A stretch of DNA of 64,000 bases, taken from positions 1,178,001-1,242,000 of the forward strand of contig JQNH01000001.1 in NCBI GenBank assembly GCA_000745135.1, read 5' to 3'. Shown here piece after piece: positions 43,972 to 54,745 of this stretch. The first letter of the stretch is position 1. Every line of letters begins with the position of its first letter. The notes beneath the pieces were generated by a model. That model saw only the letters and a list, made by a program, of their open reading frames with translations, did not search any database and was not told the origin of the DNA. Source of the DNA: Rhizobiales bacterium YIM 77505. Its GTDB lineage: Bacteria > Pseudomonadota > Alphaproteobacteria > Rhizobiales > Beijerinckiaceae. Both the position numbers and the translations under genes were made by a program.

Positions 43972-45384
43972 TCAGCCGAGCCCGAACCAGAGCGTCGCAA
44001 GTCCCAGAAAGGTGAAGAAGCCGACCACATCCGTGACCGTGGTGACGAAGGGGCCAGACGAGACGGCGGGATCGACGCCAAGCCTGTCGAGCACGAGCGG
44101 GATCAGAATGCCCCCAAGGGCCGCCGCGGTGAGCACGGTCAGGATGGCGAGGCCGACAACCACGCCGAGGTCGCGCACGCCGAACCAGGCCACGGCGACC
44201 GACCCCAGCACGAGGGCGAAGCCAAGGCCGTTCAGAAGGCCAACCGCCAGCTCACGGCGGACGAGGCGGGAGGCATTGCTTCGGCGCAGCTCTCGGGTGG
44301 CGAGCGCGCGCACGGTCACCGTCATGCTCTGCGTGCCGGCGTTGCCGCCCATGGACGCGACGATCGGCATGAGCACCGCCAGAGCCACCATCCGCTCGAT
44401 CGATTTCTCGAAGAGGTCGATGACATTGGCGGCGATCAGCGCCGTGACGAGATTGGCGAACAGCCAGGGAAAGCGGCTTTTCACCGTGTCCCACACGGTG
44501 TCGGACAGCTCCTCTTCCTCGCCCACACCGCCCAGCGCCTTGATGTCGGCATCGGCCTCCTCCTGGATGACGTCGACGATGTCGTCGATCATGATGACGC
44601 CCACGAGCCGGTGCGCCTCGTCGACCACCGCCGCCGAGACGAGGTTGTAGCGCTGGAAGAGCCGCGCCACGTCTTCCTGGTCGTCGGTGGCGCGGACCAC
44701 GTCCGGCTCCTCGCTCATGATCTCGCGGATCGTCACCGGCCGTTTGGAGCGCAGGAGCTTGTCGAGCGGCACCGTGCCGACGAGGTGATAGCCCGGGTCG
44801 ACCACGAAGATCTCATAGAAGGTTTCGGGCAGATCCTCCGTCTCGCGCATGAAGTCGATCGTCTGGCCGACGGTCCAGAAGGCCGGCACCGCGATGAACT
44901 CGGTCTGCATCCGCCGCCCGGCGGAGTCCTCCGGATAGTCGAGGGAGCGCTGCAGGGTGATCCGCTCGCCGGCCGGAAGCTTCTCCAGGATCTCGGCCTG
45001 GTCCTCCTCGTCGAGGTCCTCGAGGATGTAGACCGCGTCGTCCGACTCGAGCTCGCGCATGCCCTCGACGACGGTCTCCGGCTTGAGCTGCTCGAGGATC
45101 TCCTCGCGGACGGCGTCGTCGACTTCGGTGAGGGCGGCGAAATCGAAGTCTTCGCCAAGAAGCTCAATGAGCCGCGGGCGCTGCTCCGGGCGAAGGCACT
45201 CGATGAGGCCGCCAAGGTCGGCCTCGTGCAGATCCGCTGTCAGAGCGCGGACGCGCAGCGCATCGCCGGTGTCGATCGCATCGGCGACGGCGGCGACGAA
45301 AGCTCCATCGATCTCGCCCTGGTCGTCCCGGAAGGGCGGGACGGCGGGAGGCGTGCGGAGCGCGTCGGAATCGACCTCCACCAT
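43972..45384 (-). CDS. mgtE: Magnesium transporter MgtE
   Basis: A 470-residue Mg2+ channel. An N-terminal superhelical domain (residues ~20-140, with LHEADLGGLIECL and AEILEKLP repeats) is followed by two CBS domains (~150-275, including VGTVPLDKLL and LVGVIMIDDIVDVIQEEADA). Five membrane helices (~310-470) come next. The pore helix text is VLMPIVASMGGNAGTQSMTV with the Mg2+-lining Asp in LDRLGVDPAVSSGPFVTTVT. Magnesium binding between the CBS domains is known to gate the channel. No Mg2+ riboswitch was recognised in the short upstream region. Confidence 0.96.
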   Translation of the reverse strand: MVEVDSDALRTPPAVPPFRDDQGEIDGAFVAAVADAIDTGDALRVRALTADLHEADLGGLIECLRPEQRPRLIELLGEDFDFAALTEVDDAVREEILEQLKPETVVEGMRELESDDAVYILEDLDEEDQAEILEKLPAGERITLQRSLDYPEDSAGRRMQTEFIAVPAFWTVGQTIDFMRETEDLPETFYEIFVVDPGYHLVGTVPLDKLLRSKRPVTIREIMSEEPDVVRATDDQEDVARLFQRYNLVSAAVVDEAHRLVGVIMIDDIVDVIQEEADADIKALGGVGEEEELSDTVWDTVKSRFPWLFANLVTALIAANVIDLFEKSIERMVALAVLMPIVASMGGNAGTQSMTVTVRALATRELRRSNASRLVRRELAVGLLNGLGFALVLGSVAVAWFGVRDLGVVVGLAILTVLTAAALGGILIPLVLDRLGVDPAVSSGPFVTTVTDVVGFFTFLGLATLWFGLG

Positions 45385-45480
45385 CGGCTTGTCCTGCGGA
45401 TCCGGGCAATGCGCCGGGTTTTATGAGGGCGGGCCGCCGAGCGCAACCAAGGAGGCCATCTCGAACTGCGCGGACGCAGG

Positions 45481-45535
45481 TGGTGCGGACGGCGGGGATC
45501 GAACCCGCACGGGCGAGGCCCGAGGGATTTTAAGG
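45481..45535 (-). other. 3' half of a displaced tRNA-Leu (integration scar)
   Basis: Read on the minus strand, this fragment begins in an anticodon loop (CCTTAAAATCCC). It continues through a long class II variable arm, a full T-arm (GCGGG-TTCGATC-CCCGC) and the acceptor strand CGTCCGC, and ends ACCA. The 5' half is missing, and the sequence differs from the intact tRNA-Leu 23 bp away. A break in the anticodon loop is what tyrosine recombinases leave when an element replaces the 3' half of its target tRNA. Confidence 0.75.
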
Positions 45536-45557
45536 CTACTGAAAGGCGGCTGTTCGG

Positions 45558-45646
45558 TGGTGCGGGCGACGGGACTCGAACCCGTAAGCCATTGAAAGGG
45601 CAGCGAATTTTAAGTCCGCCGTGTCTGCCAATTCCACCACGCCCGC
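45558..45646 (-). tRNA. tRNA-Leu (anticodon TAA)
   Basis: A class II tRNA of 86 nt plus CCA on the minus strand. The acceptor stem pairs GCGGGCG (45640-45646) with CGCCCGC (45562-45568). The anticodon loop CTTAAAA gives TAA at 45610-45612. A long variable arm and the T-arm ACGGG-TTCGAGT-CCCGT are present, and CCA is encoded at 45558-45560. Confidence 0.95.
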
Positions 45647-45743
45647 GTCACACCGGAAGGGTCTCGTCACAGGATTTGTGACGGTTTGGTCACGGTCACA
45701 GATCGGTAGATTACAAGTACCTCCCTATCTACTTGCAGTGTAG

Positions 45744-46903
45744 TCACTGCACCGTTTCAGGACGCTTGATGTCCTCAGCCTTGATCCCGCTGGGGAGGAT
45801 GCCAGCCTCGGCCAGCATCCGAATGGCCTCAGCGAGGGTGACTTTTTCGTCGGTTGCCTTCTCTATGTCCAGTACCTCCGCCGCTGCGTTGAGGTTATGC
45901 GGCGCAAGGTGGGCGCACCGCGCGGTTGTTTCGAGGACCCGTGTGTCCCATCCAGTCCCGGACGACATCAATCGGCACTCGTTCTGGACTGTCCAAGACG
46001 CGCAAGTGTGACGGCAGATGTATAGGACGAAGTGCGGGTCGTTCGTCATGCCAAGGTGCGCCCATGCCCGGTCCTAGACTTAGCGCATCCAGAAGTTATG
46101 TAGGGGAACAGCTTGGCATTCGGTGCAGTCACTGCACTTAGATGTCTCTCGAAGATGCGCCTGACCCGTCTCTCATGTAAATGGTCCGGGATTTCTTGGT
46201 TTTAGTGATGTTAGTCAAAATCGTGATCGTCCCGACCTTCATGTTTACGTTGATAAGGTGAGCCGATACAGCTCGCTAGGGCGGAAGCCTGTATCAATCA
46301 GGACCTCGATCACGTCCGCACGATCGTGCTTTTCCCATTGCCGCAGGAGTTCGACGAGAGCCCTTTCTTTGTGCGGAGTGAGCCAGCGAATCCGGCCTTC
46401 ATCTCCGTTCCTTGCGGTCAATCGTCGGCTTATACGCGATGACCCAAGGCTCAAAGGCGAATTTCAGGGTCTTGGATAAGACTGCAAGCTTCCGATTGAT
46501 AGTGCCATTCCAGTTCACTTGAGCCTCCAAGTGCTTGATGAACCCGTCGATGGCATCCGTGTCGATCTTGATGGAGGGGCATGTCCTTCCCGAAATACTT
46601 CTCGACCGTTCGCATGTTGAGGAGGCACTTGGCCTCGCTTGGGGTGCCCTTCCAGTATTTCCAGAGGTGCGCCGGAGCATCGTTCTAAGTGGCATCGCCA
46701 CGGACATGGAACCGTTCCGATTTTAGTTGCAGTTGCTCGACCGTTACCCTTTGGGCGTGAATTAGATCGTCCCAAAGGGCTGCGGCCTTGGCCTCCAATT
46801 CCAACGCCTGGGCGTCCGCCTTTCTGCCGAACGTCTCCCTTATGCGCTCACCGTTGACGGTAATATCCGCCTGCCAAGAGTATCCACGTTGATGCATCGG
46901 CAT
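45744..46903 (-). pseudogene. Degraded tyrosine-recombinase (phage-type integrase) gene
   Basis: Pieces of one integrase occur in order but in different frames. The N-terminal arm-binding part is MPMHQRGYSWQADITVNGER (from 46903). The core-binding part is IDGFIKHLEAQ, then NGTINRKLAVLSKTLKFAF. The catalytic start is RIRWLTPHKERALVELLRQW, then DTGFRPSELYRL with the first catalytic Arg. A strand follows (VGTITILTNITKTKKSRTI), and the end contains ICRHTCASWTVQ with the His-x-x-Arg box, and CAHLAPHNL. Frame changes between nearly every block and internal stops show it is dead. Its start overlaps the MarR-like gene by one base. Confidence 0.85.
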
Positions 46904-47229
46904 TATGCAGCCTCCGCTTCTAGGTGACGGGTCAGGGCGCGGATGAACCGCTCCCCATCGGGAGTGAGCTTGGCGACCTTGTTGCGACGATCCATCGGGT
47001 CCTCGAAATAGGTCACCAAGCCCCGGCCATGCTCCTTCGACAAGAGCGCGACGTTACGCGACACCGCGGCCTTCGACAGGCCGGAGAGCTGTGTAAGCTC
47101 TTTCAGGCTGATTCCAGGCTTCCTGGCGATCAGCAGAAGGATCAGGGCAATTTGCGTTGGCAGTTCGGGATCAATCCTCCGAAATTCTTCGATCACATGG
47201 ATCACTTTGGTGAGGGGTGATGGGGCCAT
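46903..47229 (-). CDS. MarR-like winged-helix regulator
   Basis: A 108-residue DNA-binding protein. The winged helix is ALILLLIARKPGISLKELTQ, then LSGLSKAAVSRNVALLSKEH. The wing is GLVTYFEDPMDRRNKVAKLT, with the Asp-Arg-Arg typical of MarR proteins. Its stop overlaps the start of the ruined integrase gene (TAATG), so both probably arrived together as part of a small integrative element. The frame is intact, so it may still be expressed. Its ligand and targets are unknown. Confidence 0.8.
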   Translation of the reverse strand: MAPSPLTKVIHVIEEFRRIDPELPTQIALILLLIARKPGISLKELTQLSGLSKAAVSRNVALLSKEHGRGLVTYFEDPMDRRNKVAKLTPDGERFIRALTRHLEAEAA

Positions 47230-47511
47230 TGGATGCTCCGCTTACGGGTCGGCTCTCTGAGAAAGAGGGGGCCAGGCAAGTCAGAGGTAGAGGGTCCTAC
47301 CCACAGGTCCAAGGGCCCCGATTCAGTTTCAATTTGCCACCTTATCCCTGTTCTGTCACGGTCTCATTGAAGGAACAAATCAATCCGAGCGAGCCCGATA
47401 TAATGATACGCTGACATGAGCTTTTATCTCCTGGCGTACTGATATGAATATGACCGCCACGTCCGCCTGAAGGGCTGGGTTAGCGGGGGGCCGTTTCAGG
47501 TGCAAGCGCGG

Positions 47512-48690
47512 TCAGGGCCGCCAGCCATAGATCCATGCGTGGCGATCGACCATCCCCGTCGCCCCAAGCGCGCCGATGATGCGGTCGCGCAGGAAGGCGA
47601 GAGGTGAGGGGGCGTGATAGGCTAGGCCGTTCTGGCGAGCGGCGCGTTGAATCTTGCGGGCGCGCGGCAGGCGCTGCGCCTCGTAGGCTCTGAGCGCGGC
47701 CGCTGCGTCCGGCGCCTCGCTCAAGGTTCGCGCAAGCACCGCCGCATCCTCGATGGCGAGCGCTGCCCCCTGAGCCAGGAAGGGAAGGACGGGATGGGCC
47801 GCATCGCCAAGGAGCGCAAGCCGCCCCTTCGCCATGTGCCCGGCCGTGAGATCGAAGAGGGACCACAGGAGCCACTCGGAGGGCTGCGCGAGAAGAGCGC
47901 GCAGCGGGGCCGCGGCGTCTGCGAAGGTTTCGAGCAAGGCCGGGCGGTCCCCTGGCGCGGCCCAGCCCTCCACCGGCTCAGGCCGCGCCTCCACCACCAC
48001 GATGTTGAGGAGCCGCCCGCCGGCGATGGCATAATGCACCACATGGCCCTGAGGGCCGAGCCACAGGCCGGTCTCCTGAGCGGGGAGGCCGGGCGGAGCG
48101 GCTTCGGCCGGAAGGGTGGCGCGCCAGGCGGCAAAGCCCTTGTACGACGGCAGACGGCTGTCTCCCGCGGCTCGGCGCAGCTTGGACCAGACGCCGTCGG
48201 CTGCGACCACCACATCGGCTCCGACCATCTCCTTCGCGCCGCTCGCCGAGAGGAGCGCCACCCGCGCCTCGCTGCTGTCCTGGGTCACGCCCGTCGCCGT
48301 GCGGCCCATGAGCAGCCTGACGTTCTGCCGGCTGCGCACCGCATCCAAAAGGATCGTCTGCAGATCGGCACGGTGGATCACGAGGTAGGGGGCGCCGAAG
48401 CGCCCGCGCAGGGCCGGGCCGAGTTCCACCTCGCCGATGGTTCGCCCCGACCGCAAGGCGCGGATCGCCACTCGGCTGGGCTCAGCCGCGGCCCGGCGCA
48501 GCGCCGGGCCAAGGCCCAGGTCGACAAGGATGCGGCTGGCGTTCGGCGAGAGCTGAAGGCCGGCCCCGACCTCCGAAAAGCCCGTCCGGCGCTCGACGAG
48601 CGTCACCTGCCAGCCGCGGTCGGCGAGGGCAAGGGCGGCGGTGAGCCCTCCAATCCCTGCGCCGGCGATCAGCGCCGTGCCTGCCTGCAC
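47512..48690 (-). CDS. FAD-dependent monooxygenase (salicylate hydroxylase-like)
   Basis: A 392-residue flavoprotein hydroxylase of the PHBH fold. The ADP-binding motif is ALIAGAGIGGLTAALALADR. The conserved DG motif is VVAADGVWSKLR, and the second FAD motif is GRLALLGDAAHPVLPFLAQG. It resembles salicylate- or 3-hydroxybenzoate-type hydroxylases, but the substrate is unknown. The start is probably GTG 48690, which begins just before the first strand; the open frame to 48771 overlaps the zf-CHCC gene. It follows that gene by 19 bp on the same strand. Confidence 0.88.
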   Translation of the reverse strand: MQAGTALIAGAGIGGLTAALALADRGWQVTLVERRTGFSEVGAGLQLSPNASRILVDLGLGPALRRAAAEPSRVAIRALRSGRTIGEVELGPALRGRFGAPYLVIHRADLQTILLDAVRSRQNVRLLMGRTATGVTQDSSEARVALLSASGAKEMVGADVVVAADGVWSKLRRAAGDSRLPSYKGFAAWRATLPAEAAPPGLPAQETGLWLGPQGHVVHYAIAGGRLLNIVVVEARPEPVEGWAAPGDRPALLETFADAAAPLRALLAQPSEWLLWSLFDLTAGHMAKGRLALLGDAAHPVLPFLAQGAALAIEDAAVLARTLSEAPDAAAALRAYEAQRLPRARKIQRAARQNGLAYHAPSPLAFLRDRIIGALGATGMVDRHAWIYGWRP

Positions 48691-48709
48691 TGCCGATCCG
48701 CCAGTCGCT

Positions 48710-48997
48710 TCAGCGCAGGCCGCTGCCCCGGGCGCCGGCCACGTCGAACGGAGTCTCCTCCTGCTCCACATAGAGGCATTCGCGAGGCTCGGCCTCGCTC
48801 GGCCTCAGATCCGCCCGGTATCTGTAGAGCGTCGAGCAATAGGGGCAGATGGCCTCGTCCTCGGAGCCCATGTCGAGGAACACATGGGGATGGTCGAAGG
48901 GAGGCTTCGCCCCGATGCACATGAATTCGCGCGAGCCGAGGTAGATGGTGCTGACGCCCGCCTCGTTGTGGAAATGGGGAATGCCGGTCTCGGCCAT
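48710..48997 (-). CDS. Zinc-finger domain protein (zf-CHCC, NDUFS6-like)
   Basis: A 95-residue protein with a zf-CHCC domain, related to the NDUFS6 subunit associated with respiratory complex I. PHFHNEAGVSTIYLGSREFMCIGA gives the Cys/His part (STIYLGSREFMC). FDHPHVFLDMGSEDEAICPYC supplies the remaining His and the CPYC knuckle, so the four zinc ligands appear complete. In alphaproteobacteria such proteins occur apart from the nuo operon, as here. It precedes the FAD monooxygenase. Confidence 0.85.
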   Translation of the reverse strand: MAETGIPHFHNEAGVSTIYLGSREFMCIGAKPPFDHPHVFLDMGSEDEAICPYCSTLYRYRADLRPSEAEPRECLYVEQEETPFDVAGARGSGLR

Positions 48998-49130
48998 CGT
49001 CCTGTCCTGAACCGAAGGCTGCCGAAGCGAGCCTTCCTCGAAAGTCGGTGCGCACCATAGTCAGTGCCGAACGGGAGGCAAGGGCAAGGACGCAGCAGCC
49101 TCTTCCTCTCACGGGCGGACATGACCCGCC

Positions 49131-49160
49131 AAACAAAGAGCGCCGGCGTTGGCCGGCGCT
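49131..49160 (-). terminator. Intrinsic terminator of groES-groEL
   Basis: On the minus strand AGCGCCGGC, a CAAC loop and GCCGGCGCT form a perfect 9-bp stem (49139-49160). CTTTGTTT follows. It lies 25 bp after the groEL stop. Confidence 0.9.
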
Positions 49161-49184
49161 CCTGGAGGACGATGGGCCGATAGA

Positions 49185-50858
<1,674 letters not shown>

Positions 50859-50883
50859 TCAGCGGCGGCCTCGACCCATCGGC

Positions 50884-51198
50884 TCAGGCCGCCTTCCGGC
50901 GCGCCTCCCGCTCCTCCAGCACGCCCATGATGTCGGACTCCTTCATGATGAGGAGGTCCTCGCCGTCGATGCGCACCTCCGTGCCCGACCATTTGCCGAA
51001 CAGCACCCGGTCCCCGACCTTCACGTCGAGCGGGGTGATCTTGCCGTTCTCGTCCCGAACGCCCGGACCGACGGCGACGACCTCACCCTGTTGAGGCTTC
51101 TCCTTGGCGGTATCGGGGATGATGATTCCGCCAGCCGTCTTCTCTTCGGCCTCGAGGCGGCGGACGACGACGCGGTCATGCAAAGGACGCAGCTGCAT
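50884..51198 (-). CDS. groES: 10 kDa co-chaperonin GroES
   Basis: Lid of the GroEL chamber, 104 residues. It starts [20 protein letters not shown] and carries the mobile loop [40 protein letters not shown] is also typical. The C-terminus [10 protein letters not shown] is slightly extended. ATG 51198 is preceded by GGAGGACCCGAG. First gene of the groESL operon. Confidence 0.98.
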   Translation of the reverse strand: MQLRPLHDRVVVRRLEAEEKTAGGIIIPDTAKEKPQQGEVVAVGPGVRDENGKITPLDVKVGDRVLFGKWSGTEVRIDGEDLLIMKESDIMGVLEEREARRKAA

Positions 51199-51336
51199 CT
51201 CGGGTCCTCCAAAAGTCGAGACAGAATGGGAACAGCCCCGGCCTGAAGCGGCCGGCCCAACACCGCAACCGCCAAGCCTGGCCAACCGCGAGTTAGGTGC
51301 GTTCGCGCCACGCTTCAAGAGGGGCCGCGCGAGAAT

Positions 51337-51363
51337 TTAGCACTCCCCCGCCAACAGTGCCAA
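51337..51363 (-). promoter_or_regulatory. CIRCE operator (HrcA site) upstream of groES
   Basis: TTAGCACTC, nine bases, CAGTGCCAA matches the CIRCE inverted repeat TTAGCACTC-N9-GAGTGCTAA at 16 of 18 positions. It is about 140 bp upstream of groES. HrcA bound here represses the operon until heat shock, as known in other alphaproteobacteria; hrcA is not in the window. Confidence 0.92.
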
Positions 51364-51519
51364 CCGAACGCCGGCGGGCTTGGCAGCAGCCATAAGCACC
51401 TGCTGCTAACTATTTGGAACAAAACGGAAAATTCAACATTTCCCTTGAGGCTGGGCTGTAGCCCAGGCACGATGGATGAGGATGGCACGCCATCCTGCGC
51501 CGCGATTGGAGGAGCGCGA

Positions 51520-51807
51520 ATGCAAGAAAGGAGCAGCATGGTCTCTGAGGCGTTCATTCGTCAGCTCGAGGGTTACGGGCTGACCACGGCCACCATCCTG
51601 TACCATTTGCCCGATCACCCGGGGCTCCTGCAGACCTTCATCTGGCAGGAGTATGATCTCGCACCTCAGTTCCCGATGCTGGTGAAGTTCCTCGACTTCT
51701 GGCGCCGGGAGCTTGAAGGTCCGCTGCATTCGGTCACCGTGACGCATTCGCGCCTCATCAAGCCGGCCGAGTTCAAGGCCGTGGACGGGGTTTTCACGCT
51801 GCATTAG
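51520..51807 (+). CDS. usg: Usg-family protein
   Basis: A small conserved alphaproteobacterial protein of unknown role, named from its linkage to tryptophan genes in related species. Its body reads EAFIRQLEGYGLTTATILYH, then LPDHPGLLQTFIWQEYDLAP and FPMLVKFLDFWRRELEGPLH, which matches Usg throughout. Two starts are plausible: ATG 51520 (95 residues, GGAGGAG at 51509-51515) and ATG 51538 (89 residues, AAAGGAG at 51527-51533). No trp genes are adjacent. Confidence 0.88.
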   Translation: MQERSSMVSEAFIRQLEGYGLTTATILYHLPDHPGLLQTFIWQEYDLAPQFPMLVKFLDFWRRELEGPLHSVTVTHSRLIKPAEFKAVDGVFTLH

Positions 51808-51910
51808 GCCACGCGCCTGCGGGGCTCGGACGCAGCGCCGTCGGGCTTGGCGGGCGGCCGCTTCTGGGCTACACGGACGCCCGCCCCCCGTTCCTGAGCC
51901 CGGCTGGGTC

Positions 51911-52561
51911 TTGTTTCCTGAAGCATCTTCTCACGCTTCGCGCTTTCACCGGCGCGGCTCGCGTTCCTTCCCGAAGGCGCGCACATCGCAGATCCTGGCC
52001 GAGCTGGTGGCCCAGCCTGGCGATCGGCTGACGGTCGGCGACATCGTCGCGGCCTTGCGCGATCGCGCCTTTTCCCTCCTGGTCGTCGTGCTCGGCCTGC
52101 CCAACTGCTTGCCCATGCCGCCGCCGATCCCGCTCGTCTGCGGGCTTCTTCTGGCGCTCGTGGCCGTGCAGATCGCCGCCGGCCGCCCCACGCCCTGGCT
52201 GCCGCGCGGCCTGCTGCACCGCTCTATTTCAAGGCAGGACGCGGAACGGGCCATCATGCGGGCGCTGCCGATCCTGCGCCAGCTCGAACGCTGGTCGCGT
52301 CCGCGAATGGCGCTGTTCGAGACCCCCTTGGCCATGCGCCTCGTCGGGCTGCTTCTGCTCGGGCTGGCCTTGGGGCTCTTGTTTGCGGCCCCGATCATCG
52401 GCCAGATCCCGTTAGGCGTCGCCGTGTGTCTCGTGGGGCTTGGCCTCGTCGAGCGCGACGGCGTCGTGGTGCTCGCGGGCTTTGCGGTCGGAACCTTCGG
52501 GCTTGTCCTGAGCCTGGGGTTTGTGTGGGCGATCGTGGCGGGGCTTGACCGCGTGCTGTAG
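51911..52561 (+). CDS. ExoD-family membrane protein
   Basis: A 216-residue membrane protein of the ExoD family (exopolysaccharide synthesis, ExoD). The motif GDRLTVGDIVAALRDRAFSL is followed by LLVVVLGLPNCLPMPPPIPL, the signature Pro-rich turn between the first helices. Further helices lie at ~residues 150-172 and ~175-210. ExoD affects exopolysaccharide and symbiosis in Sinorhizobium; its biochemical activity is unknown. The first ~25 residues are poorly supported, and a later start (for instance near 51980) is possible. Confidence 0.85.
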   Translation: MFPEASSHASRFHRRGSRSFPKARTSQILAELVAQPGDRLTVGDIVAALRDRAFSLLVVVLGLPNCLPMPPPIPLVCGLLLALVAVQIAAGRPTPWLPRGLLHRSISRQDAERAIMRALPILRQLERWSRPRMALFETPLAMRLVGLLLLGLALGLLFAAPIIGQIPLGVAVCLVGLGLVERDGVVVLAGFAVGTFGLVLSLGFVWAIVAGLDRVL

Positions 52562-52570
52562 AGCAGTTCC

Positions 52571-54745
52571 CTACGCGGCCGAGGCGCCCTCGGTCCGCGG
52601 GGCAAGCCCGAGGAGGACGTCGATCTCGTCCGGGGGCAGGGGCTTCGAGAAGAGATAGCCCTGGAGCTGATGGCAGCCGAGGGCCTGCAGGAACCGGTGC
52701 TGTTCCTTCGTCTCGACCCCTTCCGCCGTGACCGTGAGGCCGAGAGCCCGGCCGAGGTGGACGATGGAGTGGACGAGGATGGCGGACTCGCCCGTCGCCT
52801 CCATGCTCTCCAGGAAGGAGCGGTCGATCTTGATCTTGTCGAAGGCGAAGCGGCGCAGATAGATCAGGCTCGAATAGCCGGTGCCGAAGTCGTCGAGCGC
52901 GAGGTTCACGCCGAGGGCCCGCAACTCCATCATGGCCGCCTCGGCGGCGTCCGCATCCTCGACGACGACCCCTTCCGTCAGCTCGATCTCGAGGCGGTTC
53001 GGCTCGAAGCCCGTCTCCTTGAGAACGCGCATGACGCTTGTCACGAAGTCCCGGTGCCGGAACTGGATCGGGGAGACATTCACTGCGATCCGGAGGCCCG
53101 GCCAGCGCAGGCCGTCCTGGCAGGCCCGGCGCAGCACCCATTCGCCGAGCGGGATCACGAGGCCGCGCTCTTCCGCGATGGAGATGAAGCGCGCCGGGTT
53201 GATCAGGCCCTGCTTGTGGTGCGGCCACCGCACCAGGGCCTCGAGGCCGACGATGGTCTTGCCGTCGGCGGAATAGATGGGCTGGTAGTGCAGGCAGAGC
53301 CCGTCCTGCTCGATGGCCTGCCGCAGGTCGTCCTCCACCGTCTTGCGCATCCGGATGGTCTCGTCCATCTGGCTCGCGAAGAAGCGGTAGCGGTTCCGGC
53401 CCTCGCTTTTCGCCTGGTAGAGGGCGGTGTCGGCAAGGCGCATCAGCTCCTCGCGTTTCAGGCCGTTTTCCGGCGCGAGCGCGATGCCGACCGAGACGCC
53501 GACCGTGACCGGCGTCCCGAGGATCTCGAAGGGCTGGGTCAACGAGTCGAGCACGCGGCGCGCCAATGCTTCGGCGTCGTGGCTCGTGCGGACATTGGTC
53601 TGGATGATGGCGAACTCGTCGCCGCCGAAGCGGGCGAGGGTGTCTGTCGCCCGCAGGAGATCCTCCAGGCGGTGCGCCACCTTCTTGATCAGCTCATCGC
53701 CGGCCTGGTGGCCATAAGTGTCGTTCACGTCCTTGAAGCGGTCGAGGTCGAGGAACATGACCGCGAGCCCGCCGCCGGTCCGGCTGAGGCGGGCGAGCTC
53801 CTGGTCGAGGCGCTCGCTGAACAGGAGGCGGTTCGGCAGCCCGGACAGCGGGTCGCGGCCCAGGAGCCGCTGCGCATGCTCCTCGCTGCGGGCAAGGTCG
53901 CGGGCGATCCAGCGGATATAGCCGATCACGAAGGCGAACAGGGCGAGGGCGACCAGGGAGCCGAAGAGGGTCAGCGGCACCAGCCGCTCGCGCATGAGGT
54001 CGCCCGGGCGCTCGGGCCGCCAGGTGAGGTAGGCGGTGGTGTTGCCGCGGGCGTCGCGCATGGCAAGGCCGATGCGCTCGCCGCTCGGCGCGCCGGTCTC
54101 AAGCATCAGCCCATCGATGCCGTGCAGCTCGGCGATCTTGGTCAGATCGCCGGGGGAGAGGCGCCTGTAGGCCACCGCGATGGGAAGGCGGCCCGACGGT
54201 TTCGCTGTCCCATCAAGCGCCGCGGGCAGGGCGGCGGCGGCCACGAGGGAGCTGCCGTCGACGATCAGCCGGGACACGGCCAGATCGCGCGGGCGGACCC
54301 CGGGGGCCGAGGCGTCTATCGTCTCCAGATTGCGACGCACCGCCTGGATCAGCGGATCGAGAAGGAATGTGGCTTTCTCGGCGGACGCCTCCGGCTCCGC
54401 AACCGGGACGAGTTCGCCGGTCGCCTCCAGGAGATAGGCTCCCGAGAACTCGGGAAATCGGCCCCTGCGCGAAGGCGCCGCGCCGCCCGGCGCGGCAATG
54501 GCCGGCGCAAAATCCGGGCTGATCGCCGCGAGCCGCCCCTCGAAGTCTTCGAGCGTCTGCTCCAGGGCGGCCATGAGCTGGACGCGCTGGCGGTTGCCCG
54601 CGTTCTCGTTGGCGGTGTCGCTCGTCCAGAGGACGGTCGCAAAGACGATTCCGAGGGTGAGGATGAGCAGTGTCGCGGTCGGCCATACGAGCCGCGACAT
54701 CAGCGCTCCATAGGAGCGGCGGGAAAACAGCGAAATCGTCGACAT
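52571..54745 (-). CDS. Membrane GGDEF-EAL protein (cyclic di-GMP enzyme)
   Basis: A 724-residue protein predicted to make and/or degrade cyclic di-GMP. The order is membrane helix 1 (residues ~15-38), a ~210-residue periplasmic sensor, and membrane helix 2 (~255-275, LTLFGSLVALALFAFVIGYI). A GGDEF domain (~290-450) and an EAL domain (~465-715) follow. The GGDEF motif is intact (ARFGGDEFAII). The EAL motif (GLEALVRWPHH) and the DDFGTGYSSL loop are also intact, so both activities are possible. ATG 54745 is chosen over the TTG at 54781. No neighbouring gene reveals its output. Confidence 0.95.
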   Translation of the reverse strand: MSTISLFSRRSYGALMSRLVWPTATLLILTLGIVFATVLWTSDTANENAGNRQRVQLMAALEQTLEDFEGRLAAISPDFAPAIAAPGGAAPSRRGRFPEFSGAYLLEATGELVPVAEPEASAEKATFLLDPLIQAVRRNLETIDASAPGVRPRDLAVSRLIVDGSSLVAAAALPAALDGTAKPSGRLPIAVAYRRLSPGDLTKIAELHGIDGLMLETGAPSGERIGLAMRDARGNTTAYLTWRPERPGDLMRERLVPLTLFGSLVALALFAFVIGYIRWIARDLARSEEHAQRLLGRDPLSGLPNRLLFSERLDQELARLSRTGGGLAVMFLDLDRFKDVNDTYGHQAGDELIKKVAHRLEDLLRATDTLARFGGDEFAIIQTNVRTSHDAEALARRVLDSLTQPFEILGTPVTVGVSVGIALAPENGLKREELMRLADTALYQAKSEGRNRYRFFASQMDETIRMRKTVEDDLRQAIEQDGLCLHYQPIYSADGKTIVGLEALVRWPHHKQGLINPARFISIAEERGLVIPLGEWVLRRACQDGLRWPGLRIAVNVSPIQFRHRDFVTSVMRVLKETGFEPNRLEIELTEGVVVEDADAAEAAMMELRALGVNLALDDFGTGYSSLIYLRRFAFDKIKIDRSFLESMEATGESAILVHSIVHLGRALGLTVTAEGVETKEQHRFLQALGCHQLQGYLFSKPLPPDEIDVLLGLAPRTEGASAA

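Noticed and set aside
45739-46049. A functional short recombinase encoded by the last integrase fragment
   Set aside because: It has the HTCAS box and little else of the catalytic domain; the preceding blocks are in other frames, so it is part of a pseudogene.
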